From Anomaloglossus baeobatrachus (taxonomy: Eukaryota; Chordata; Amphibia; Anura; Aromobatidae): 64,000 nt of DNA. The stretch spans positions 62,001-126,000 of the forward strand of contig NW_027442237.1 of the NCBI RefSeq assembly GCF_048569485.1. Direction: 5' to 3'. Shown piece by piece: positions 55,834 to 64,000 of this stretch. The notes under the pieces were generated by a model that saw only the letters and a program-made list of their open reading frames with translations, searched no databases and was not told the origin of the DNA. The stretch's first letter is position 1; every line of letters begins with the position of its first letter. Position numbers and translations under genes: made by a program.

Positions 55834-56770
55834 TGAATATAGCACCAATTCAGAACCAGTAGGTATTAGAAAAGAATTCCAACATGTACAACTTATATAG
55901 ATCTAGCAACATGTGATAATAAAACTTAACCTTTAATTGGGTTATTTAAAATAAATATACAAACTGTGATCCAAACACCATTTAAAACCTGGAAATGATG
56001 GGACCAATGTGTGCTGCGTGTATCTATGGCACCATCATTTACAGAAAAAGGGGAACGGGTAACGTTCACCTAGATGAACAACACCGGAGATGTAATGAGT
56101 TTTTCAACACACAAAAAGCTGATGTGGTATCGCTGATTAGACAGATGCTGTGTAAGTGCAGCCTTCAAAGATAAATGTATACACAAGAAGTAGCATGCCA
56201 CTCAACAGACAGAATGTTGTCACTCAGCGTCATCAACACCAGACCAAAAATAGTGTGAATGTCCCACTATAGAGCTAAGCTAGTGTGATACGCTCTATCA
56301 GGGGACAACCAAACATATGCACCATGACATGCGGTGCCCAGGAAATAATGACCTCATAATACCTGTACCATGCTCTATACAAACAACGGCAGGGGTCAGG
56401 GACAATAGGATGTCATATACAGTGCAATATTAGGACCACTTAAAGTGGAACCATCTCACCCAGTCTTTTTGTCGGTGAGGTGTCGTCCTTCTCCAGTGCT
56501 GCTTAGTCCAACTACCGGCACTTGGGGAGCAGTGGCTTGGTCACTGGCCCTGTCTGGGATACAACTGACCCTAAGATAATCCACAAAAACTCCCGCCCTT
56601 ACAAGGGCAGTCCACAGCTGGCCCTGTTGTGGCTGACCCTAATATCCATCAAGCAGGTGACTTCCGACGCGTTTCACAACGACTGCTCATCAGGGGAGGC
56701 TTGAAACACCTGAAAATCGTGGTTATGGCTCAGGCTTAGAGCTCAAACCTATGTGGCCTGGTATCATTCC
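55834..56770 (-). mobile_element. PLE-derived 3' fragment nested in the LINE, 11-bp TSD
   Basis: Flanked by tgtcaatgtta (55823-55833 and 56771-56781). It has no protein-coding frame. It contains a hammerhead ribozyme candidate and an AT-rich stretch (aaaacttaacctttaattgg) like the end region of PLEs. It could be a solo terminal repeat of a PLE or a non-autonomous relative. Confidence 0.7.
56654..56712 (-). ncRNA. Hammerhead ribozyme candidate, type I
   Basis: On the minus strand: caggtg...ccc (stem I, with an internal loop) - CUGAUGA - a short stem II (gca/tgt) - GAAA - self-complementary acgcgt as stem III - GUC cleavage site - gg...cacctg (stem I). All core boxes are consensus (CTGATGA at plus 56687-56693, GAAA at plus 56672-56675). 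The unpaired segments in stem I could provide the usual loop-loop contact. The palindromic stem III suggests activity as a dimer, as described for PLE hammerheads. Confidence 0.72.
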
Positions 56771-56781
56771 TGTCAATGTTA

Positions 56782-57500
56782 CCTCTAATTCGGCTAAGCA
56801 GGGGTTCCAGGGTCAGGATAAAGATCAGGGGTGAGAGGGGGCATCCCTGCCTTGTGCCGTTAAGAATGGGAAATCTATCTGAAAGGAGACCGTTCACCCA
56901 GACCGTTCACCCTGACCGCGGCAGAGGGGTTACTATACAGAGAGCATATCCACCTGAGCATCATCCTCCCCAACCCCACCTCCCGCAGAACCTCCTCCAT
57001 GAATATCCAATTGACTCTGTCGAACGCTTTTTCTGCGTCGGTCGACAGGAGCATCAGGGGCAACCCTTCCGAATTAGCCCTGTGGATTAAGTTCAGCGCC
57101 TTAGTGGTGTTGTCCCTCGCTTCCCTTCCCATCATGAACCCAGCCTGGTCCGGGTTGACAATCCCCCCCAGCAATGGAGAGAGTCTCTCTGATAATATTC
57201 TGGTGAAGAGCTTCAAGTCTGTGTTGAGGAGGGAGATGGGTCGGTAACTAGAACAAGAGGTAGGGTCTTTACTCTCTTTAGGGATGACTACTATATTAGC
57301 GGCCAAAGAGTCTCTCGGCAAGTGGACCTTTTCGGAGAGTGAGATATTGTTAAAGGCAGAGAGAAATGGGGGAGCAGCATGGAGCCCATCTTTTTGTAGT
57401 AAAGCAGGGGGAAGCCATCTGGGCCAGGGGCCTTACCAGTGGGGGAATTTTTAATTGCAGCCCAGTACTCCTCCTCTGAGATGGGTCTTTCCAGGGCATC
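56782..57500 (-). pseudogene. L1-like reverse transcriptase, 5' portion
   Basis: The frame 57321-56875 reads IVVIPKESKDPTSCSSYRPISLLN, ILSERLSPLLGGIVNPDQAGFM and LLSTDAEKAFDRVNW (motif A), then [14 protein letters not shown]. The beginning (57500-57330) and end are in other frames, so at least two frame changes are present. A short repeat at 56885-56910 (ccgttcaccc twice) probably causes one of them. The rest of RT lies beyond the nested PLE piece. Confidence 0.75.
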
Positions 57501-57517
57501 CGCAACCGATTGGTTCT

Positions 57518-59085
57518 GGTCCTATTCTCAACAATAGAAGAGGCCCTGTTCAAAGTCCGATCAGGATACCCCCTCCCACTGAGTCTCTCTCTAATGCGGA
57601 CAGCTTCACAACGATAGGAAGCTTCAGATGAGCATAAACGCTTCGCTCGTAAGAGCTCACCCACAGGTAAATTCTGTAAGGTGTGGGGCATGTGACAGCT
57701 ACTCGCATGGAGAGAGGTATTGCCACAAATAGGCTTCCTATACAGAACAGAATGAATGGAACCAGTCAAGGGGTCGCCAGATAGCAGGATGTCCAGGAAG
57801 GGAGCTGAGTCCATATATAGGTTCATGGTAAATCTCAAATTGAGAGGGTTGTTGTTAAAATGTGCATTGACGGCTTCCATGGCCTCCTGGGGGATATCAA
57901 AATCTCCTGTATTACATATCAAAACTTGATCATCAATATATCTTGCATACCAAATAATGGTATGCAACAATGGATTATCACTTGTATAGATATATTTCTC
58001 TTCCCAGTAGGCCATGTAAATATTAGCCAATGCACATGAAAAACATGCCCCCATAGGACAACCGGCTATCTGGAGATAAAATGTTAAGTTAAACTGGAAA
58101 AAATTGTGGGTCAACAGAAAACCTGTTGTCATGAGAATGAATTCTTTGAGGACATCGTCAAATGAGCTGTATTTATTTAGATGAAAATACAGAGCCTGTA
58201 AGGCTTCCCTATACGGTATGCTAGGATATAATGAGACCACGTCGCTTATTATCCAAAAAGAACCACTCGTCCAGGACATCTCCAAATCCTGTAAGAGACT
58301 CTTTGTGTCTCTAATATGACCAATAGTACGTTTCATGAGCGGCTGGATATAATGATCTAGCCAGTCACTCAGATTGCTGGTTAGAGACCCAGTGCTGGCT
58401 ACTATGGGTCTCAATGGGGGAGGGAAAGTGCCCTTATGGACCTTGGGAAGGCCTTGAAAAATGAGACACACCAGAGAGTCGACAAAAAGATATTCGTGGA
58501 CCTTTTCATTAAGAACTCCCCATTGAAAACCTTGTGAGAAGAGGACCCGTAACTTTGAGGAAAAATCAGATGTGGGATCGCAAGGCAATTGCCTGTAAGT
58601 GGATTTATCACTCAATATGGTATTAATCTCTCTTTCATACAGTTTGCTGTCCAGCACTACTACTGAGCCCCCCTTGTCCGCCCCCCGGACCACAATGTGA
58701 CTATTGTCCTTCAGATCTTTAAGTGCTCTTTTTTCAGAGGATGACAAATTGTCCTGAATCTGGGGTTTCATCAAGAGTATATTTCTGACCTCCGATTCTA
58801 TAAGGTCCTGGAACGTGTCCATAACAGGAACCCTGGAGGCAATAGGATAAAAACTCGGGTTCTTATTGACAAAAGGAGAAGGTTCAGATATACCCGTACA
58901 GGTGTCACTTAGTTCTTGTAAGTGCGTAACCGCAATCTGTTCCCTCAAATTCCAAAATAGGGGGACATGAGTAGAATTGTTGGTCGGAGGATCAGGTGAG
59001 TTGGGCCTATCAGTATTGTCCGCATCAGTATTGGAAAAATGTCTTTTTATTGTGAGATTCCTGACAAACCTATTAACATCTCTAA
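57518..59085 (-). CDS. PLE C reverse transcriptase
   Basis: About 520 residues are open without a break up to the LINE insertion. The RT blocks are VVRGADKGGSVVVLD, GLPKVHKGTFPPPLRPIVA, IISDVVSLYPSIPY (motif A aspartate), GCPMGACFSCALANIYM (motif B), YARYIDDQVLI (motif C YIDD) and FLDILLSGD. These are the telomerase-related RT features of PLEs. The N-terminus is lost at the Harbinger junction, so the first residues read across that junction (from 59101) are not native. It would copy PLE RNA at a nicked target. The LINE insertion makes this copy non-functional. Confidence 0.85.
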
Positions 59086-59299
59086 AGCTGGTGTCACACA
59101 TAACGACGACGACAACGACGTCGCTGCAACGTCACCATATTCTGTGACGTTGCAGCGACCATAGATAATCGTTAGTAAGCTGTCAAACATGCTAAATAAA
59201 GCAGCGACGGAGCACAGATCATAGCGACGTCGACGGTCGTTGTGTGGTTTCAGACATGTCATTGCACGACGAGTCAGAGGTGTGGTTTTAACCCCTAGA

Positions 59300-59562
59300 T
59301 ACGGTTTGCGTTATCTCTTTTCACGCCCCTCTGTTCCTATTGGTGATCGCTACAGCGCTTTGCGTTGTCTTTCTTCACGCCCCTCTGTTCCGATTGGTCA
59401 TCACTACAGCGTCGCCTGATTGGGTGACCGTATCAAACAAAAGACGACGCAGTAGCGCTTCCATTCACTCTACCTGAGCTTTTTCAGAACGCAGTTTGCT
59501 GCAGTGATTCTTTCAATTTGTTGATTTCGTCTTGGATTTTTAATATTCTCCTGACTTAAAGG
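59300..59562 (+). promoter_or_regulatory. Putative promoter and non-coding first exon of the MADF gene
   Basis: Three attggt-type motifs (inverted CCAAT boxes), two of them in near-identical tcacgcccctctgttcc-attggt blocks, lie at about 59322-59405. The stretch ends in a good splice donor (ttaaag/GTAAGT at about 59562). No long reading frame precedes the donor, so the first exon would be non-coding. The assignment rests on position and these motifs only. Confidence 0.4.
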
Positions 59563-59569
59563 TAAGTAA

Positions 59570-59712
59570 TTTTGGGCAGTATTATACCAATATTCTAGTA
59601 CATCGTGACATTAATATAGCAACTGTATTCTTGTATATTGGGGCAGTATTATAGTTATATTTATCTATGTACATAGGGGGAAGTATTATAGCTTTTCTAT
59701 TCCTGTACATAG

Positions 59713-59776
<64 letters not shown>

Positions 59777-59833
59777 ATATATATATGGGGCCAGTATTAT
59801 AGCAATTATATTCTTGAACATATAGCTATTTTC

Positions 59834-59871
<38 letters not shown>

Positions 59872-60180
59872 TATATATGTATATATATTTATATATTCAA
59901 TACCGCTGTACATATAGTTATGTTCTTGTACATAGGGGCAGTATTATAGTAGTTATATTTTTGTACATAGGGGCAGTATTATAGTAGTTATATTCTTGTG
60001 CATAGGGGCAGTATTATAGTAGTTAAATTCTTGTATATAGGGGGCAGTATGATAGTAGTTATATTCTTGTACATAGGGGGCCGTATTATAGTAGTTATAT
60101 TATTGGACATAGGAGCAGTATTAAAGTAGTTGTACGTAGGTGGCAGTATTATAGCAGCTATATTCTTGTGCTTAGTTTAT
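59570..60180. repeat. ~36-bp minisatellite with embedded (TA)n
   Basis: A unit like acataggggcagtattatag plus tagttatattcttgt repeats along the inferred first intron, most regular at 59925-60180. Long (TA)n runs occur at about 59708-59769 and 59836-59868. Confidence 0.88.
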
Positions 60181-60217
60181 AACAATGTAGTAATACATTA
60201 ATTTCCTTTTTTTTCAG

Positions 60218-61414
60218 ATGTCTTCCAACAAACAAGAATTTATAAGGGAGATGATTGATATGTATCGATCCCTGCCTTGTTTGTGGAAGATTAAGTCTGT
60301 CGATTATAGCAATCGATACAAGAAAAAGCAGGCCTATGAGCAGCTTGTTGAATTGTTCCAGAGGCATAACCCTACTTAGACCATTACGACTGAGATTGTG
60401 CGAAAGAAAATCCAGGGTCTTCGCACCGTTTATAAAAAGGAACTAAATAAGGTGGAGAAGGCCAGCAAATCTGGTGCCGGAACGGAGGAACTTTACGTTC
60501 CAAAGCTTTGGTACTACGATTTGCTGGCCTTCATAAGAGACCAAGAGGTACCACGTACAATAACATCGCTGTCCTTTGGTCCCGGAACACAGCCTGAGGT
60601 CCGGTCTGACACCACAGTTGGAGATGTAAGTACCTTTGTGAAACTTTTGATGTACATGGCATTATTTAATTGAAAATAGTTACTACGGTTTTCTATGATT
60701 ACTGTTGCAGATTTCAAAATGTATCCCTTCCAGTTCAGATAAGTATACTCCTTTACTAGTTTCTCCACACTCTATTTTCATACCATGTAATGACATTTCA
60801 TATCTTGTAGTACTAGTCTGCCCCTCCCATTAGTTTCCAGTGCATGTGTATCCCTGTGCCTGTTGCTCATGATATCTGAGTTTAACATCATTTTTATTGT
60901 TCCGCAGGATCGTTGTGAAGCTGGGCCAATAGCGACAGGTGGTGATGATGAAATTGCCGGGACTTCCGAGGAGACCGCAGAAGCTCCATTACCGCGGCGG
61001 ATCTCCTCAACCCGTAAGAGGCAGCCGAACAACACATCATCAACAGACCTTATGGATATGGCGAAGAAAATCCTGGAGCAGCACAGCAGACCATCCATTT
61101 GCGGATTTGCCCAGCTTACGGATGAAAGACTCCGTAAGCTGGATGACAAACAAAGAGGTCATGTCGAAAGGGTCATGCTGGAGGCCCTCAACAAGGTGGC
61201 ATTGGGGAAACTGACAGACTCCTCAAAAGTGTGCGAAGTAGATCATCAACAACACTCTTCATGGAACCAAGTGCCATGGATGAGGATGGAGCCTCGACCG
61301 CACCTCCAGCATGACCCCCCCGCACAGTATCCCATGTTCCCCCCAATGAACCAATTTTTCAGCCCACAGAGGCAACATTTAAATGACTCTAGTAACCAAT
61401 ATCAAAATTTATAG
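60218..61414 (+). pseudogene. MADF-BESS protein of the Harbinger-type element
   Basis: Two coding exons are inferred. Exon 60218-60625 (136 codons) starts at the ATG right after an acceptor (tttttttcag) and ends at donor GTAAGT. Exon 60908-61414 (168 codons and stop) follows acceptor ttccgcag; both junctions are in phase 0. The first exon encodes a MADF domain (FIREMIDMYRSLPCLWKI, VRKKIQGLRTVYKKEL, LWYYDLLAFI), a Myb/SANT-related DNA-binding fold. Near the C-terminus, LDDKQRGHVERVMLEALNKV resembles a BESS protein-interaction motif. In this superfamily such proteins help bring the transposase to DNA in the nucleus. An in-frame TAG at 60377-60379 (codon 54) breaks the MADF domain, so this copy is probably inactive. 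An AATAAA lies at about 61480. Confidence 0.72.
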
Positions 61415-61819
61415 TTTTTGTTTTTTGTTATAATATTTATGCTGTTTTTGTTGTTGTTTAAGCAATGTTAGGGAATTGTAATAAAAAATGTCTTTGATTT
61501 CAAACTTTTGTACAGCTTTCATGAATTCTGCATAACATTATTCACGGGGTAAAGGGCTGGGTGGAGGTCAGGGTCGCCATCATGGCACAACTCTACAGAT
61601 GCACATATATAATGTGTGTGTGTGGGTGTTTTTTTTTTAATTAAGAATGTTTTTGTGGGTTCTTTGTTTTAAAGCTGTGGTGGGGAACATAGTGCTCTCC
61701 CTGCTGCCTTATAGTGCTGTCACCTAATGCTCTCCGAGCTGCCTTCTAGTGCTGTCACTGTCAGTGCTGTTTGTGTTATGCCACCTACAGCTCTTTGTGC
61801 TGCCACCTATTGCTGTGTT

Positions 61820-62700
61820 GCCCAGGGATTGGGGGGGAAATGAGATCCTGGCCAAGGGGTTACTTCTGCAGGTATCCCGGTGTCGTGACCCGGTCTGTAA
61901 TGTCAAGCTCCCAAAAAAGAGGGGGATTAGGTAGGGGGAATTGTCTGTCACGCCACCCGTGGGTTGCGTTGATAAGGTGGTGGCACCGCCACTGCCTCTG
62001 GGGACCGTGCCCGGGACTGATGGTGTGGGGCAGCTAGGTGGGATACCCTCCACGGGTAGGGGGATTTATAGTCCCAGGGCCCAATTGGGAGAGGTAGTTT
62101 GTAGAGTGACGGGTACAGTCCTCGCCTTGTACCGGGTGGTGCAGGAGTACTCACAGTATAAACCAATAACTAACCCCAGTCCAGTAATTAACCAAGTTGC
62201 TGGTAACAGGTGCCAACGGCCCGCTGCTGTGAAGACGGGTCCCACACCCGTGTGTGTAATTCAGGTGATCTTTTCCTGCCCGAGGTATGTGTCTTCTTTT
62301 CACACTGGTCTGTACTGGGTCCCGACAGCTGGCACCCCTCTCCTGGTCCACTTCGGGTCCCACAAGAGGCTGGCCCATTCCTGAGGCCGTGAGTACCACT
62401 CACCCCAGCCCCACACAGGGGCTGCTTATGTGACGCCCTGGACTAGCCAGGTGGTCTCAGAGGTAACATCACACACACACACACACCCTCCCCTGGACAG
62501 TCAAGATCATTGAAAAAAAAAAAAACCTTGTTGCCACTGTACAGTCTTGATGTCCTCCTGTTTTCGTGGGGAGGGGGTGAGTGGGGTCTGATTGGCTGGT
62601 GTGTGTTTGTGTGTGGGAACCTCCCCAAGGGAGAGTTAAATCAGCATCAATAACATGTATGCAGACCTCTGTAACACCCAGGTTTTGCCAGGGCGGCACA
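61820..62700. repeat. LTR-like repeat inside the Harbinger-type element (tentative)
   Basis: The stretch 62431-62699 begins TGTGACGCCCTGG and ends CCAGGGCGGCACA, a 13-bp imperfect inverted repeat with TG...CA ends. Its start resembles that of the solo LTR at 39247. A related phrase (tgtgttgcccaggg) occurs at about 61814. No matching TSD was found. Similar simple sequence (ctctttgtgctgcca) on both sides suggests the whole 61.82-62.70 kb stretch was inserted. Confidence 0.4.
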
Positions 62701-63181
62701 GTGCTCTTTGTGCTGCCAACTACTGCTCAGGGTGATGTATATGCCCCATACTCTTAAGGGATGTATATGACGCAGCCTCTCCTGGGATGTATATGCCTCA
62801 GTGTTTCCTGTGATGTATATGCCCTAGCTTCTCCTGTGTTGTGTATGCCCCCAGCCTCTCCAGACCAAGACAAACATGGAAATGTAGTGGTGAGAATCAA
62901 AATGATCCATCTCACCGAACATCACAGTCTCTCCAGCCACCACTCTGGGGCTGATTTTATTAATTATTTTAACAAATATAGCCTGGTCGTGTTCAAGTTG
63001 ATAATTTGGTGTGGCCCCCGTTGGTTGGTAGAAAATTCCAAATGGTCCCCGGCAGTAAATAGGTTCCCAAACCCTGTTTGAAAGTTTTGTCCAAAAATGT
63101 AAGCAACAGCGAAAATAAACTAGAAAGATTTATGTGACATACAAAACAAAAAAAAAACATTTAAATCACAAACATTCACAT

Positions 63182-63857
63182 TTAGTGGCCCTGCTGTTGG
63201 GCTGCCAAAAACTGTTCCAGCATCTCCCCATGACGCCGGACGGCTTCTGACAAACGCCGTTGTGATTCCACCAGGTCCTGTAGTGTGGGGATTTCTGTGG
63301 AGGGAATGGGAAAAGTTAACCATCCTTGTTCCAACATCGAACTGTCAGGTATATGTTTTTGGTTGACCACTTACGGTTCTGGGGTTCATCACCTTCTTCC
63401 TCTGAGGCGCTGATGGCCCAACCAGATCCTGTGGCTAGGGAACACAAATCAAATATTAGTACACGACAGCCCACCATCATTTAAACATCCCTGTATCCTT
63501 TACAACTTGTAGGGACACCATGTTATGTGCATAAATTACAGGAAGGGTAGCCTGCACAAAACTCACCAACTGATGCGGGGGAGAAGGCATCGTTAGAAGG
63601 AGAAGTATGGGGAGACAGGGTAGAAGGTGGTGATGGGGTTGAAGGAAGAGATGGGGTTGCAGCAGGTGATGGGGTTGGAGAAGGAGAGGGTGTCCCAGCA
63701 GGCGCAGCAGGCGGAGGTGGTGGATCTGCAGCAGGAGATGGTGGAGCCGGCGGGGATGGTGGATCCGCAGCAGGAGATGGTGGAGCTGGCGGAGATGGTG
63801 GATCCACAGCCGGAGAGGGTGGAGATGGTGGAGCTGCCTGTGCAGCTGGAGGTGGTC
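63182..63857 (-). CDS. 3' exons of a second Harbinger-type gene (partial, Pro-rich)
   Basis: Three minus-strand exons with consensus splice sites are visible: 63857-63567 (97 codons, Pro/Ala/Ser-rich linker), 63434-63375 (20 codons, acidic, ISASEEEGDEP) and 63294-63182, ending TAA. The last reads TLQDLVESQRRLSEAVRRHG and LEQFLAAQQQGH, a short coiled coil like the C-termini of Myb/SANT-like accessory proteins of Harbinger elements. Donors GTGAGT and GTAAGT and acceptors CCTAG, CCTAG and CCACAG frame them. The N-terminal, presumably DNA-binding, exons lie beyond the right edge. It is convergent with the MADF gene. Product identity is an inference. Confidence 0.5.
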
Positions 63858-63904
63858 CTAGGTATAGGAGAAAACTTTTATTGAGCGCATAACTCCAGGC
63901 CACT

Positions 63905-63975
63905 ATGGCTTACGCCTACTTTACACCATACAATTCTGCATACGATATCGTATGTGATGTGACACGCCCCCATCT
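63905..63975. repeat. Palindrome-containing motif near the right edge
   Basis: A perfect 16-bp palindrome, catacgatatcgtatg, sits at 63939-63954 next to ctactttacacc, which resembles the tttacac part of Harbinger-type terminal repeats. It may be the start of another MITE in the intron. The window ends before this can be judged. Confidence 0.3.
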
Positions 63976-64000
63976 TATGTGCGACAACTGAAATTTGTTG

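Larger units (their letters stand above)
53652..57503 (-). mobile_element. L1/Tx1-type LINE, 5'-truncated, 14-bp TSD
   Basis: The poly(A) tail appears as the T-run starting at 53652. The duplication aaccgattggttct lies at 53638-53651 and 57504-57517. Coding parts on the minus strand: RT (57500-56782) with SYRPISLLNTDLKLF and FDRVNW-type motif A, the YADD region near 55800, and the C-terminal part of ORF2 (55673-54069). The 5' half (endonuclease, ORF1) is absent, a usual truncation. A PLE-derived piece (55834-56770) interrupts it within RT. Confidence 0.9.
51990..59085 (-). mobile_element. Penelope-like element C with nested L1-like LINE
   Basis: On the minus strand, an RT region (59082-57518) and a GIY-YIG region (53637-52896) are separated by a LINE flanked by the 14-bp duplication aaccgattggttct. 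The 3' region extends to about 51990 and contains ctttattgg and a gaaacgcgc motif next to a stem (aggact/agtcc), the variant hammerhead arrangement (about 52100-52150). The 5' end is cut by the TAA target of the Harbinger element at 59083-59085. Its reading frames are better preserved than those of PLEs A and B. Confidence 0.82.
59086..64000. mobile_element. PIF/Harbinger-type element, left part (right end outside the window)
   Basis: The left end, agctggtgtcacacataacg, follows TAA (59083-59085), the typical Harbinger target, and interrupts PLE C. The terminal ~90 bp are rich in acgac/gtcgc motifs like the subterminal regions of amphibian Harbinger elements. It carries a spliced MADF-BESS gene on the plus strand (from 60218) and the 3' exons of another gene on the minus strand (63857-63182). 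No transposase (DDE) sequence is in the visible part. Because the right end is not seen, the TSD cannot be confirmed. Confidence 0.65.

Noticed and set aside
60218-61414. MADF-BESS gene as a host transcription factor
   Set aside because: It lies within an element bordered by TAA and Harbinger-like subterminal sequence that interrupts a PLE, and it has an in-frame stop; a transposon gene is the simpler reading.
1-64000. tRNA, rRNA or host protein genes
   Set aside because: I looked for tRNA-like boxes, rRNA segments and conserved host exons and saw none that I could support by eye; a tRNA-scan or protein search could change this.

Overview
The window looks like gene-poor, repeat-built vertebrate DNA. 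The combination of families suggests a large-genome frog or other amphibian: a Gmr1-like Ty3/Gypsy element, a Sushi-type chromovirus, a Ngaro/DIRS-like element, several GIY-YIG Penelope-like elements (PLEs), an L1/Tx1-type LINE, a Helitron with an autonomous-type RepHel gene, hAT, Tc1 and PIF/Harbinger transposons. The organism is an inference from these families. I found no host gene, rRNA or tRNA; every substantial reading frame is explained by a mobile element or a tandem repeat.

Layout, left to right. 1-462: 3' end of a Tc1-like transposon. 480-16346: a minus-strand Ty3/Gypsy fossil with both LTRs, a SCAN-like gag and the unusual order protease-integrase-RT-RNase H. A complete hAT transposon (1348-7774, 8-bp TSD) is nested in its RNase H part, and a 3.75-kb head-to-tail plus inverted array of a ~575-bp unit (9873-13626, 14-bp TSD) is nested in its integrase. 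16385-17375: a repeat that recurs in opposite orientation near 49.1-49.35 kb, interrupted by a LINE 3' end. 17376-23056: a whole-looking chromovirus whose two 736-bp LTRs appear identical, inserted at the very 5' terminus of a Helitron. 23060-36442: the Helitron, holding large minisatellites, a palindromic insertion, a duplicated first exon and a long RepHel reading frame.

36461-38562: PLE A. About 38.7-48.66 kb: PLE B, carrying a solo LTR (39247-40427), a Ngaro-like fossil (40680-43733) and a Harbinger MITE (46658-47211). PLE A and PLE B both have an inverted copy of their own 3' end attached at the 5' side. 48.66-52 kb: repeat fragments, a candidate solo LTR and minisatellites. About 51.99-59.085 kb: PLE C, containing a 5'-truncated L1-like LINE (53652-57503) that itself contains a PLE-derived piece (55834-56770). 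59086 to beyond the right edge: a PIF/Harbinger-type element with a spliced MADF-BESS gene and the last exons of a second, convergent gene.

Insertions, target-site duplications and interrupted domains give a relative order of events: PLE C before L1 before the PLE fragment; the Gmr1-like element before the hAT and the 575-bp array; the Helitron before the chromovirus. The most noteworthy signals are the domain order and SCAN-like gag of the Gmr1-like element, the unclassified inverted-tandem array, two well-formed hammerhead ribozyme candidates in PLE-derived DNA, and the duplicated first exon of the Helitron.
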